Part shown: positions 26,155 to 35,127 of the stretch, piece by piece
Position numbering within the stretch: position 1 is the stretch's first letter
Layout of the letters: the number at the start of each line of letters is the position of its first letter
Origin: an uncultured Clostridia bacterium
Lineage (GTDB): Bacteria; Bacillota; Clostridia; TANB77; CAG-508
Length of the DNA: 64,000 nt
NCBI GenBank assembly: GCA_934120395.1
Contig: CAKOTZ010000004.1
Span: 1-64,000, forward strand
Direction: 5' to 3'
Made by a program: the position numbers and the translations under genes
Notes under the pieces: model-generated
Database searches by the model: none
Seen by the model: only the letters and a program-made list of their open reading frames with translations
What the model was told of the DNA's origin: nothing

Positions 26155-28473
26155 ATGAAAGTTTTATTTGCAGTAAGTAATGAAAGTATTTCAGAATCAA
26201 TTGTAAAAAAATATCAAAAGGAATACAAGGAGATAATATCTTATAAAAATGTTTATTACTTTAATGCAATTTTGAAAGAGATTGAAAGAGATAAATCATA
26301 CGATAGAATTGTTATTAGTGAAGATTTAGAGCCTTTTGCAAATAACAATTATGAAACTATCGACCGATTTTTATTTGAAAGGTTGGATGGAATTAGTGAT
26401 GAGGCATCAGATGGGGAAGGTGCTGATATTCCAATTATATTAATTTGTACAGATAGACGTTCAAAATCAGACAATATTTTATTAAAACTTTTTAGTATTG
26501 GAATTTACAATGCTATTATTGGACAAGATAGAAGTATAGATGAGGTTTGTAGATTAATTAACAGACCTAGAACAAAAAAAGATGCAAAAATTTATTATAA
26601 AATAGAATCAGATGATGCAAGTTATCAAGCAGAAAATGAAGAAAACGTTAGTGAGGTTGAAATACAAAATATTATTTCACATTATAAAAAATTGGGAAGA
26701 AATACGGATAAATTTGTTGACAGCTTTAATAATATTGCTTCACAATATACTGACCAACAATTAAAGGTAATTATTAAATTTTTGCCATTAAATGTTAAAG
26801 CTGTACTAGAAGCTGAATCACCAAAATATCAAGAACTTATGACTTTTTCAAATGGTAAAAAGAAAAAAGGTGTTCAAGCAAGGGTAAAAGTGTCTGGAGA
26901 AACAAAAGGTAATGCTGTTAAGGTACCAAAGGTAGAGAGCATAAAGATTGATTTATTGGAAAATCAAGAGAATGATTTATTAGAGCCAAAATCTAAAGTG
27001 ATTGTTCCAACAGCTGTTAATGTAAAGAAAGTTAAAAAGCAAAAAGTTCAAGTTGAAGATGATGTAGATTTAGATGAATTAGAAACATTAAGGCCAGTTA
27101 GGAAAAAAATTGTAGAGCCGGAGCCAATCAATGTTGAGGAACACAAAAGTGTTGAGAAAACAATAGAAAATGAAGAACCAACAGAACCTGTAAAGAAAAA
27201 AAGAGGAAGACCAAAAAAAGTTTTAACAGAAGAAGAAAAACTAGCACTTGAACAAAAACCAAAGCGCGGTAGAGGAAGACCAAGAAAAGTTGTTGAGCCA
27301 CAAGTAGAAGAAATTGAGGAAATTAAACCTGTTGAGCCAATAAAATCAGAAACAGCTAAAAAGAAGAAAACAGCAAAAGTTATAGAACAAGAAGAAGACG
27401 AGATTGAAGATGTTAAACCAATTGATTTATTTGATTTAGCTGACGAAGAGGAAGAAACAGAAGAATTAGATAAAAATGAAGATATAAAACCTATAGATTT
27501 ATTTGATTTAGCTGAAGATGAACAGGAAGAACCAGAACCTCAATATTATACTAATACCAAAGCAAGACAGGTTGTAACGTCAAATAATGAATATGATAGT
27601 GTAAATATAGAAAACCTACTAACTAGGGATAAAAAAATAGTTGCTTTTGTTGGAGCACAAAAAAATGGAACATCTTTCTTAGTAAATAATTTAGGATTTC
27701 AAATGGCACAGATGGGAATAAATACAGCAATTTTAGATATTACTCAAAATAAGGATTCATATTATATTTATACTAAAAATGAAGAAAGTCTGAGAAAAAC
27801 AGCTTATGAGTGTATAGATAAATTAAAAAATGGAGTAGCAGAAGGTATAAGTGTAAATAAGAATTTAACTGTATATACAGCCTTGCCAGGAACAAACAAC
27901 GAACAAAGTAATATTGGAGAAATACTTTCTAGTTTAGTGAGAAAACATTCTTTGGTTTTATTAGATTGCGATTTTGCTAGCAATGAGCAGTATTTTGTAA
28001 ATGCACAAGAAATTTATTTGGTTCAAAGTATGGACATCCTAACCATACAACCTTTAACAGCCTTTTTGAGAGAATTGAAAACAAAAAAGATATTGGATAC
28101 AAATAAAATAAGAATTATTATTAATAAAGAACTAAAGGTAAAGGGATTAAATCCCAAGGTTTTAATAGGAGGAATGTCTTTTTATAATGAGCCTGCAATG
28201 ACATTTATGACGGAACTGTTCGATAAGGAAAAAGTTAAATATTGTACAATTCCATTCGAAATCGAAAATTATGCAAGATATTTAGAAGAACTTGTTGATT
28301 GTAATATTTCAATTAATTCATATTCTAAAACATTTATTGCAAATTTAAAGGCTTTAGCTAATATGGTTTATCCATTAATATCAAGACAAAATTATGGAAG
28401 TAACGAAATTAGTAATAATTATGAGACTCCAGCAGATTCAAAAGTAAAAAGACTATTTAAGTTTAACAAATAG
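26155..28473 (+). CDS. TadZ/CpaE-like protein with AT-hook-like linker
   Basis: 772 residues. Residues 1-140 look like a degenerate receiver domain (DRIVISEDLEPF, IPIILICTDRRSK), as in TadZ/CpaE. Residues 250-470 are a charged linker with two AT-hook-like cores (KKKRGRPKK near 346 and RGRGRPRK near 371) and a repeated motif PIDLFDLA (near 422 and 447). Residues 490-770 are a MinD/ParA-like ATPase fold (VAFVGAQKNGTSFLVNNLG, then LVLLDCDFAS) whose Walker A lacks the GKGG/GK[ST] Lys pattern. The role is probably to localise the pilus machinery; the AT-hook feature is unusual. Confidence 0.75.
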   Translation: MKVLFAVSNESISESIVKKYQKEYKEIISYKNVYYFNAILKEIERDKSYDRIVISEDLEPFANNNYETIDRFLFERLDGISDEASDGEGADIPIILICTDRRSKSDNILLKLFSIGIYNAIIGQDRSIDEVCRLINRPRTKKDAKIYYKIESDDASYQAENEENVSEVEIQNIISHYKKLGRNTDKFVDSFNNIASQYTDQQLKVIIKFLPLNVKAVLEAESPKYQELMTFSNGKKKKGVQARVKVSGETKGNAVKVPKVESIKIDLLENQENDLLEPKSKVIVPTAVNVKKVKKQKVQVEDDVDLDELETLRPVRKKIVEPEPINVEEHKSVEKTIENEEPTEPVKKKRGRPKKVLTEEEKLALEQKPKRGRGRPRKVVEPQVEEIEEIKPVEPIKSETAKKKKTAKVIEQEEDEIEDVKPIDLFDLADEEEETEELDKNEDIKPIDLFDLAEDEQEEPEPQYYTNTKARQVVTSNNEYDSVNIENLLTRDKKIVAFVGAQKNGTSFLVNNLGFQMAQMGINTAILDITQNKDSYYIYTKNEESLRKTAYECIDKLKNGVAEGISVNKNLTVYTALPGTNNEQSNIGEILSSLVRKHSLVLLDCDFASNEQYFVNAQEIYLVQSMDILTIQPLTAFLRELKTKKILDTNKIRIIINKELKVKGLNPKVLIGGMSFYNEPAMTFMTELFDKEKVKYCTIPFEIENYARYLEELVDCNISINSYSKTFIANLKALANMVYPLISRQNYGSNEISNNYETPADSKVKRLFKFNK

Positions 28474-28488
28474 ATTGGGGTGAATTAT

Positions 28489-29592
28489 TTGGTACTATTA
28501 GCTATCATTGTATTAGTTGCAATAGTTATAACATTAATGATGTACAATATGTCAATTCATAATAAAATAAAGGCATTTAGTAATATTAATCAAAAAATTA
28601 ATAATTTAAATGTTTTACAAGATTTTATGAATGCAATAGGAGAAGACTTATCTGTTGATGATAAGATAAAGAAAATAAATGAAATATTAATTGAAAGATT
28701 TGATATAAAATATTCAACAATTGTTGCTTTTGATGGTGCTGAGTATGTACTAAAAGCAACAAATGTTGAAGAGAAACATTGGGAAACATTAAAAAATTTA
28801 CATACAGAGGATTTATTTAAAGAAAGCATTGCTAATGCAACTCCAAAGTATGTTACAATAGAAAGTGATGACGAGAGCTTGCCATATCAAAAAATGGAAT
28901 TTGGTAGAGCAAAATCGGCAATGTTTTTCCCGTTATATATTGATAGTGTATATATTGGCTACTGGTTTATTGAAAGTGGTGAAAAACACGCTTTTGACAA
29001 TATGGATAATGCAATATTAGAAGTAATAAGAGAAAATATTGTTGCTGTATTTAAAACTGTTATGTATCAAAGCACAATTGAAAATATCCCTAGAAAGGAT
29101 TTATTTACTGGATTACAGTCAGCAGAATACTTATATGGAAATGGCAAAAAAATTATTGATAAATATGTAATGTCAACAGTTTGTATGTTTAAGGTTATTA
29201 ACTTGCCAGAAATAAATCAAAAATTTAGTAGAGAAACAGGAAATCAAATTGTAACAGAAATAAGTAAAACAATAAAGTCGAGTTTATCAAACGAATACAT
29301 ATTTGTGCGCTATATGGGTCCTAAATTTGTTATTGTATTTTCAGGTGTAGAACCAGACAGTGTATTAAGTTTTATAACAGATATAAAAAAGTATGTAGAA
29401 AGAATTAATGTTGAATATGAAGAAAATGAAGGAAAATCAACAAAAAAGAAGAAGATTGTATATGCCAAACCAAAATTGAATTTTGTTGTTTCTACATATT
29501 ATAAAGGAACATCTCTAGATGGAATTACTAAAAAGCTTGAGGAATACTTAGATGGAGCAGACATAGAAGAAAGCGACATAAATTATATTTAA
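28489..29592 (+). CDS. membrane GAF domain protein with degenerate GGDEF domain
   Basis: About 367 residues: an N-terminal membrane helix ([17 protein letters not shown]), a GAF-like domain (about 45-185, [16 protein letters not shown] and [20 protein letters not shown]), then a GGDEF-like domain (about 200-350). At the GGDEF position the sequence reads [12 protein letters not shown], so catalytic residues are missing and cyclic-di-GMP synthesis is unlikely. TTG 28489 is preferred because GGGGTGA is well spaced before it; GTG 28480 overlaps that site. It follows the TadZ-like gene directly. Confidence 0.75.
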   Translation: MVLLAIIVLVAIVITLMMYNMSIHNKIKAFSNINQKINNLNVLQDFMNAIGEDLSVDDKIKKINEILIERFDIKYSTIVAFDGAEYVLKATNVEEKHWETLKNLHTEDLFKESIANATPKYVTIESDDESLPYQKMEFGRAKSAMFFPLYIDSVYIGYWFIESGEKHAFDNMDNAILEVIRENIVAVFKTVMYQSTIENIPRKDLFTGLQSAEYLYGNGKKIIDKYVMSTVCMFKVINLPEINQKFSRETGNQIVTEISKTIKSSLSNEYIFVRYMGPKFVIVFSGVEPDSVLSFITDIKKYVERINVEYEENEGKSTKKKKIVYAKPKLNFVVSTYYKGTSLDGITKKLEEYLDGADIEESDINYI

Positions 29593-29606
29593 TGGAGGTA
29601 TACCGT

Positions 29607-29861
29607 ATGGATTTAGATAAAACAATGAGTTTTAACGTTGAAAAGGAAAAAAATGCAAAATCACAGGAAATTTTAAAGGATGTATATAATGCTCTTGTAG
29701 AAAAAGGATATAATCCTATAAATCAAATAGTTGGGTATATTTTATCGGGTGATCCAACCTATATTACTAGCCATAATAACGCGAGAAATTTGATAAGGAT
29801 GATTGAAAGAGACGAATTGCTTGAAAATATGGTAAAATATTATATTGGAATTGAAAAGTAA
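29607..29861 (+). CDS. ireB: IreB family regulatory phosphoprotein (UPF0297)
   Basis: An 84-residue protein, the small substrate of the PASTA kinase IreK in enterococci, where it lowers cephalosporin resistance. The full-length family pattern is seen ([37 protein letters not shown]). ATG 29607 is chosen because GGAGG lies upstream. It is followed by ruvX and DUF1292, the standard Firmicutes order. Confidence 0.95.
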   Translation: MDLDKTMSFNVEKEKNAKSQEILKDVYNALVEKGYNPINQIVGYILSGDPTYITSHNNARNLIRMIERDELLENMVKYYIGIEK

Positions 29862-29862
29862 T

Positions 29863-30288
29863 ATGAGGATTCTGGGTATTGATTATGGAGATAGTAGAGT
29901 TGGAATAGCCATTACAGATGCTTTGGGAATTACGGCTCAAGGATTAGAAACAATTTATCATAAGGGCAACGATAAAATTCTACTTAAAAGAATTGAAGAA
30001 ATTGTACATGAGTATGAAATACAAACTATAGTTATTGGAATGCCAATTAATATGAATGGAACTAAAACAGAAAGAGTTGAAGTGACTGAAAAATTTATTC
30101 ATAAATTAAAGTGTAGACTTGGAAAAATTGATATAAAAACTGTGGATGAAAGACTTACAACTGTTGAAGCTCATAAAACCATGAATATGTTGAACATAGA
30201 TAAAAGAAAAAAGAAGAATTTAGTAGACACTATTTCGGCGGTATATATTTTAGAAACATATATTAATGGTATAAAAAAACAAGAATAG
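29863..30288 (+). CDS. ruvX: Holliday junction resolvase-like RuvX/YqgF
   Basis: A 141-residue RNase H-fold nuclease implicated in pre-16S rRNA processing and recombination. Motifs: RILGIDYGDSRVGIAITD, VIGMPINMNGT, TVDERLTTVEA and KKNLVDTISAVYILE with catalytic acidic residues. ATG 29863 begins one base after the ireB stop, which suggests translational coupling. Confidence 0.95.
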   Translation: MRILGIDYGDSRVGIAITDALGITAQGLETIYHKGNDKILLKRIEEIVHEYEIQTIVIGMPINMNGTKTERVEVTEKFIHKLKCRLGKIDIKTVDERLTTVEAHKTMNMLNIDKRKKKNLVDTISAVYILETYINGIKKQE

Positions 30289-30353
30289 AAAAAAATAATA
30301 TTAAGATTTTAACATTGTAGAAATACAATTTTATATATTGAAAGGAGAAAAAA

Positions 30354-30680
30354 ATGGATAATGAAAAAAACATTCCAGAAATGGAAGATGAAGAATTAAC
30401 AAACTTAGTGGTATTAAATGATGAGGAAGGAAATGAGGTTCAATTTGAATTTTTAGATTTAATTGAATTAGATTCTGAACAATATGCAATTTTATTACCA
30501 GTTGAAGAAGATGCTGATGAAGAATCTGAAGGCGAAGTTGTAATATTAAAAGTTGAAGATTCTGATGAAGATTCAGAGGAAGAAACTTATGTAAGTGTTG
30601 ATGATGAAGAAACACTAAATAAAGTTTTTGAAATTTTTAAAGAGAAATTTAAAGACGAATTTAACTTTTTAGAGGACTAA
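30354..30680 (+). CDS. DUF1292 family acidic protein (UPF0473)
   Basis: 108 residues, strongly acidic, with the family pattern EVQFEFLDLIELDSEQYAIL and LPVEEDADEESEGEVVILKV. It always neighbours ireB and ruvX in Firmicutes; function unknown. GAAAGGAG precedes the ATG. Confidence 0.93.
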   Translation: MDNEKNIPEMEDEELTNLVVLNDEEGNEVQFEFLDLIELDSEQYAILLPVEEDADEESEGEVVILKVEDSDEDSEEETYVSVDDEETLNKVFEIFKEKFKDEFNFLED

Positions 30681-30687
30681 TAATTAA

Positions 30688-30727
30688 TAAAAGAATAGAG
30701 GGGGTGTATGAAAATACACTCCCTCTA
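30688..30727 (+). terminator. terminator copy 1, after DUF1292
   Basis: The stem AGAGGGGGTGTA/TACACTCCCTCT has a TGAAAA loop. The 40 bases are identical to 30932-30971. Confidence 0.85.
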
Positions 30728-30803
30728 TTTGTGAAATTGAATCATATATGTTTAAAAAATTATAAAATTGCTTGAATATATGAATTTTTTGTGATAACAT
30801 AAG

Positions 30804-30809
30804 TATAAT
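30804..30809 (+). promoter_or_regulatory. -10 element upstream of the antitoxin RNA
   Basis: TATAAT at 30804-30809, about 24 bases before the first repeat. No good -35 lies at 17 bases, so the assignment is tentative. Confidence 0.45.
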
Positions 30810-30832
30810 AGAAATAACATCTAGGTTTATTT

Positions 30833-30868
30833 TAAAGCAGTTCTCACATCTGACAAAGTGAATTTAAA
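30833..30868 (+). repeat. 36-base antitoxin repeat, copy 1
   Basis: Begins TAAAGCAGTTCTCACATC and ends GTGAATTTAAA; 36 of 36 bases match copy 2. Confidence 0.9.
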
Positions 30869-30899
30869 GTTGGTTTGCGTATCCAATAAAAAATGCAAA

Positions 30900-30935
30900 T
30901 AAAGCAGTTCTCACATCTGACAAAGTGAATTTAAA
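30900..30935 (+). repeat. 36-base antitoxin repeat, copy 2
   Basis: Identical to copy 1; its last bases overlap the start of the duplicated terminator. Confidence 0.9.
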
Positions 30936-30971
30936 AGAATAGAGGGGGTGTATGAAAATACACTCCCTCTA
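30932..30971 (+). terminator. terminator copy 2, between antitoxin repeats and toxN
   Basis: Same 40 bases as 30688-30727. In type III systems partial read-through here sets the excess of antitoxin RNA over toxN mRNA. Confidence 0.85.
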
Positions 30972-30994
30972 ACTATGTAAAAAGGAGTGTGTTT

Positions 30995-31510
30995 ATGGAA
31001 TGGTATGCTATTGATAAAAATTATGTTTCCTATTTGAAAGAATATGATAAATTTGTTCCAAAAATTGAGTACACAGGCAGAATGAAATGCTTTTTAGGTG
31101 TTGTTTTAATTATAGATGGTAAATTTGAGTATTTTGCGCCAATAACTTCATATAAGGAAAAATTTAATACAATGAATAATGATATAGACTTTTATAAAAT
31201 TATTAATGAAAATGGAAAAATTTATGGAGCTATTAATATTAATAATATGATTCCCGTTCCAAGAGGTAAATATGAAAAAATTACAGAGCAAAATTTAGAT
31301 TTATTTAGAAATTTTAAAAACAGAAGAGAAAGGAAAAGCTATTGGAAATTACTCCAAAATGAATTGAAATGCATTAATGAAGAAATATTATTGCATAATG
31401 CTAAAAAGTTATATAAATTTGTTCAAGATAAACCAGATAGCACATTAGCAAAGAGATGTTGCAATTTTAACTTATTAGAAGAAAAGTGTATCAAATATAT
31501 AATGGAATAG
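30995..31510 (+). CDS. toxN: type III toxin-antitoxin ToxN/AbiQ family endoribonuclease
   Basis: A 171-residue toxin. The N-terminus WYAIDKNYVSYLKEYDKFVP, the segment CFLGVVLIIDGKFEYFAPIT, the catalytic TSxK motif (Thr51, Ser52, Lys54), MIPVP and the late LAKRCCNFNLLEEKC all match the ToxN/AbiQ family. These proteins cleave RNA at A-rich sites and often act in phage defence by abortive infection. ATG 30995 follows AAGGAG by seven bases; GTG 30989 is closer than ideal. The antitoxin repeats and terminator immediately upstream support the call. Confidence 0.9.
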   Translation: MEWYAIDKNYVSYLKEYDKFVPKIEYTGRMKCFLGVVLIIDGKFEYFAPITSYKEKFNTMNNDIDFYKIINENGKIYGAININNMIPVPRGKYEKITEQNLDLFRNFKNRRERKSYWKLLQNELKCINEEILLHNAKKLYKFVQDKPDSTLAKRCCNFNLLEEKCIKYIME

Positions 31511-31695
31511 TATATCATTACTGCAAATGAAAAAATACTAAATAAAAACTAATTTTTACTGTTTGTACTTTACAAGTTCAAAATAATAGTATAAAATACG
31601 GTTAACTAATTAACATAGGATTACATAATGCTGTTGAAATATGGACAAACTAAAATAGTAATTTTGTTAGGAATACAAAGGAAAGAGGTGAAAAA

Positions 31696-32233
31696 ATGAA
31701 CTTGAAAAGTAACAAGGCAATTACATTAGTGGCACTAATCATAACAATTATTATTATGCTAATATTAGTAGGAGTAAGTTTTTCTTTAATATTGCGGGGA
31801 TAATGGCTTAATTAATAAAGCACAGTCTAGTGTAAACAAATATCAAGAGCGTGCTAAAATGGAAAATGATATTTTGGAAAATTATGAAGATGTTATTAGT
31901 AAAATAATGAAAAATGAAGGAATAGAGGAGGATAAATTAAATGTTCAAATTATAGGTTGTAGTTTAGGCAATAATGTAAATATTACTTCTGGATATAAAT
32001 ATGTTGTTATTGCAAATACTTTTTGGGGTGGGAACTCTTATGATTTTATTGCGAAAGCAAGATTAGTTGACCAAACTAATGGAGTAATACTTCAGTCACA
32101 GGTTATACAAGGAAAAGATAGTAGAGATGGTGCTGGGACATGTTTAGTTTTTGCTAAAATAGAGGATATAAATCAGAATTCAGTATTTAAATTTGATTCC
32201 TCAGACTTTAATATAGTTTTGGGAATTAAATAA
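31696..32233 (+). CDS. type IV pilin-like protein, +1 frameshift at a CGG codon
   Basis: AGAGGTG precedes ATG 31696. The first 33 codons give a basic leader and pilin helix (KAITLVALIITIIIMLILVG), as in clostridial pseudopilins. The next codon is CGG (31795-31797), and two codons later the frame stops (CGG GGA TAA). A +1 shift continues as GDNGLINKAQSSVNKYQ, exactly the segment that follows the helix in this protein class, then to a stop at 32233, giving about 178 residues. The C-terminal half (GYKYVVIANTFWGGNSYDF) is beta-like. Without the shift only a 35-residue stub would be made. The prepilin peptidase at 4377 could process it. Confidence 0.85.
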
Positions 32234-32436
32234 ATTTTGGAATTTGAGAGTTGTTAATAATTATGACATCATTAGAATATAATTTTAACTTGTAATTGAT
32301 TTAAAATTAAATAGTCAATAAGTGTTTATTAAAAAGTGGGTAATGCCCACTTTTTTCTATGGTAATAATAGAAAAGTATAAACAGTACTCATGTAACATA
32401 TACATATATAAAAGTTTATATAGGAGTGATATATAA

Positions 32437-32730
32437 ATGAAAAAATGGAAAAGAGGATATAAAGAGAGCAGACTTGATAGTTTTTTAGAAATGCCAAGGG
32501 AAATAGTGACAAACCAACCTAAAATTACAATAATAGGATTTGAAGAATTGTTAATTGAAAACTATAAAGGTATATTAGAATATGAGGAATATTGCATTAA
32601 ATTAAGTACTTATATTGGAATGATAAGAGTTAACGGATTTCATCTTCAGTTAAATCAAATGAAAGATGAAAGCATTTTGGTAACTGGTCAAATTGACACT
32701 GTCAATTTAGAAAAAGATGTAGATGACTAG
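32437..32730 (+). CDS. yqfC: sporulation protein YqfC
   Basis: 97 residues; the YqfC/YabP pattern is clear (RLDSFLEMPREIVTNQPKIT, EYEEYCIKLSTYIGMIRVNG). It is sigma-E dependent in Bacillus and paired with yqfD, as here (10 bases apart). AGGAG precedes the ATG. Confidence 0.93.
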   Translation: MKKWKRGYKESRLDSFLEMPREIVTNQPKITIIGFEELLIENYKGILEYEEYCIKLSTYIGMIRVNGFHLQLNQMKDESILVTGQIDTVNLEKDVDD

Positions 32731-32740
32731 GAGGTATAGT

Positions 32741-33922
32741 TTGTTTTTTAAAATTATATACAATTATTTAATAGGATATTTAAATATCCAGATAGAAGGA
32801 TTTTATATAGAACGCTTTATTAATATGTGTATGGCAAAAAGTATACTATTGTGGAATATAAAAAGAGAAAAATCGAGCGTTTTAAATGCCAACATAGCAA
32901 TAAATGATTTTAGAAAAATAAAGAAAATTCTAAAAAAGACAAAGTGCAAGGTAAAAGTAAAGAAAAAAAAGGGGTTACCATTTGTATTTGAAAGATATAA
33001 AAAACGAAAGATTTTTGCTATTTTGTTATGCTTAGCAATTCTATTAATTTCTGTATCAGCTCAATTTGTATGGAACATTGAAATAAAAGGCTTAAAAAAC
33101 GTAAAACAAGAAGAGATAGCAGAATTATTAAAAACAAATGGACTTTCTGTGGGTTCGCTAAAAGCAAAGGTAGATGAAAAGAAAATAATTAATGAATTAA
33201 GATTAAATAGAGATGATTTGGCTTGGGTAGGAATTGATTTAAAGGGAACCAATGCTATTGTAGAAATAGTAGAGGCAGATAAAAAACCAGAATTAATTAA
33301 TAGTAATGAATATTGTGATATTGTTGCAGACAAAGACGGAATAATAACAAAAATAAATGTTCAAAACGGTACTGCCCTAGTAAAGGTTGGAGATATTGTA
33401 AAAAAAGGCGATGTTTTGGTAAATGGAAAAATTCAAGGTAAGTATACGGAAGCAATACCTGTGCATGCTAATGCTGATATAGAAGCAAAAGTGTGGTATA
33501 GTAAAAAAGAGCAAAGAAATTATAGACAAAATATAGAGGAAAATACTGGCAATGAAGAAACTAAATACCGAATAAAAATAAATAATTTAGAAATAAATTT
33601 ATATAAAACCCTTTCAAATTTCGAAAAGTATGATACAATAATTGAGAACAAAAAAATAAGTTTATTTTCAAACTTCTATTTACCAGTTGAAATTGTAAAA
33701 ATTACAAACAAAGAAAAACAAAATTATGAAATCTTTTACGGAAAAGAGGAGTTGAAGAATAAAATTACAGATGATTTAGAAAATGAATTAAAAGCAAGTA
33801 TCCCTAGGGAAACAAATATTATTAATCATTATATTAATATAGGAGAACAAGATACTTGCTTAAATGTAGAAGTTGTTTATGAAGCAGTAGAAAGAATAGG
33901 GACAAAAGAGAAATTGTTTTGA
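32741..33922 (+). CDS. yqfD: sporulation protein YqfD
   Basis: 393 residues. The N-terminus LIGYLNIQIEGFYIERFINM is diagnostic. One membrane helix (about 87-107) is followed by a long extracytoplasmic domain with WNIEIKGLKNV, LAWVGIDLKGTNAIVEIVEA and GDIVKKGDVLVNGKI. Start TTG 32741 is chosen because AGGAGG lies exactly six bases upstream; ATG 32723 lies before that site. Spore-cortex related by family. Confidence 0.93.
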   Translation: MFFKIIYNYLIGYLNIQIEGFYIERFINMCMAKSILLWNIKREKSSVLNANIAINDFRKIKKILKKTKCKVKVKKKKGLPFVFERYKKRKIFAILLCLAILLISVSAQFVWNIEIKGLKNVKQEEIAELLKTNGLSVGSLKAKVDEKKIINELRLNRDDLAWVGIDLKGTNAIVEIVEADKKPELINSNEYCDIVADKDGIITKINVQNGTALVKVGDIVKKGDVLVNGKIQGKYTEAIPVHANADIEAKVWYSKKEQRNYRQNIEENTGNEETKYRIKINNLEINLYKTLSNFEKYDTIIENKKISLFSNFYLPVEIVKITNKEKQNYEIFYGKEELKNKITDDLENELKASIPRETNIINHYINIGEQDTCLNVEVVYEAVERIGTKEKLF

Positions 33923-33936
33923 AAGGATGATTAAGT

Positions 33937-35127
33937 ATGGAACAAAGAGGAATAAGGGTACTAGAGACAAATACAACTTTTTTTTCAAAGATTACAACAT
34001 CTATAACAAAACTATTAATACCCACAAAAGTTGGCATTAATAGTATGCTTATTGGAATAAAAAGAAATATGTTAATTAAGGCGTACGAAGGATATAAAAA
34101 TGTAAACGAAGAAGCAGATAACGAAAAAAAGGGAGCCATTACTAAAAAATATGAAGAAGCCTACACATTGTACTTAGAGGCAATTGATAAATATATAATG
34201 GATTCTGTATATACAAAAGTTAAGAATAATAATGCAAGTGAATTTGAAAGAAATGCTTTATCTAAATATTACGAAGTTACACATTTAAAAGAAAGTGAAT
34301 ATTTAGAGTATAAACATAGAAAGCAAAAGTATTTACTGGAATTAGATTATGAAAACATAAAGGAAAATGTTAAAACTAGACATAAGTTTTTACCATTTTA
34401 TATTGAAAAGATGGATAACTTGTATAAGGGAATATTAAAAAATTATTCAATTCAGTTATCAGATAATGTACATTCAAATGAACGATATAGAAATAATTTA
34501 TATAACAAAATATTTGGAACATTAGAAGATTATATAACAAACATTTTGCCAATAAAATTAGAAGTAGAAGGCGAAAGTAAATATCAAGTTATTTTAAAAG
34601 AATATGAAGAATATGAAAATTTTACAGTTGGTAAATTAGATGAAAAAGAGCAAATTGAAAGAAATATGATTTTACTAGGAATTAGTAGACAATTATTTAC
34701 ACATAGTTTGCCTTTAATTGCAGCAGAACAATGTTATGTGTATTTACTTAAAGAAACAAGAAAGTTAATTGTTAATGCTAAAACAAAAGAAAAACAGGAA
34801 GAGTCATATAAAATGCTTATAACCTTAATTGAAGATTATAATATAAAACTTTTATCTACAAAAATATATTGGGATAAACCTACTGATAAAGAAGAATATA
34901 AAAAGTTTTGGAATGAATACAAAGCAATAAATGAAGAACAAAAGAAAGAAATATTATTTATAAAAAATGATATAAAGAAATTGAGAAAAAGTAAAAAAGA
35001 TTATAAGGAAATTATAAATTTCTACCATAATAAATTACTAGAATATGGAGAAATGAAAAATTTAAAAGATTCTTATAAGATATTAACAGGAAGGTTTGTT
35101 AAATATGGAAACAGTATTAGAACTTGA
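33937..35127 (+). CDS. unrecognised helical protein in the phoH position
   Basis: 396 residues, highly charged and mostly helical (many KKYEE, EYLEYKHRKQKYLLELDYEN type segments), no clear signal peptide or nucleotide-binding motif. In Bacillus the order is yqfC-yqfD-phoH-yqfF-ybeY; here this ORF takes the place of phoH/yqfF. It overlaps the ybeY start by 23 bases. AAAGGATG precedes the ATG. Function unknown. Confidence 0.7.
   Translation: MEQRGIRVLETNTTFFSKITTSITKLLIPTKVGINSMLIGIKRNMLIKAYEGYKNVNEEADNEKKGAITKKYEEAYTLYLEAIDKYIMDSVYTKVKNNNASEFERNALSKYYEVTHLKESEYLEYKHRKQKYLLELDYENIKENVKTRHKFLPFYIEKMDNLYKGILKNYSIQLSDNVHSNERYRNNLYNKIFGTLEDYITNILPIKLEVEGESKYQVILKEYEEYENFTVGKLDEKEQIERNMILLGISRQLFTHSLPLIAAEQCYVYLLKETRKLIVNAKTKEKQEESYKMLITLIEDYNIKLLSTKIYWDKPTDKEEYKKFWNEYKAINEEQKKEILFIKNDIKKLRKSKKDYKEIINFYHNKLLEYGEMKNLKDSYKILTGRFVKYGNSIRT

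Larger units (their letters stand above)
30816..30975 (+). ncRNA. type III antitoxin RNA (ToxI-like)
   Basis: Two identical 36-base repeats (30833-30868 and 30900-30935) lie just upstream of a terminator and then toxN, the classical order of type III systems. There the toxin cuts the repeat RNA into pseudoknotted units that bind and inhibit it. Here the copies are 31 bases apart, whereas the known antitoxins are direct tandem arrays. Boundaries are estimated from the -10 element and terminator. Confidence 0.7.

Noticed and set aside
29592..29606. Upstream ATG of ireB at 29592
   Set aside because: It lies on the GGAGG ribosome binding site, and the conserved protein starts at MDLDKTM.
30833..30935. 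Two-repeat CRISPR mini-array (36-base repeats, 31-base spacer)
   Set aside because: The dimensions fit, but there are no cas genes, and a terminator plus ToxN/AbiQ gene directly downstream identifies the repeats as a type III antitoxin.
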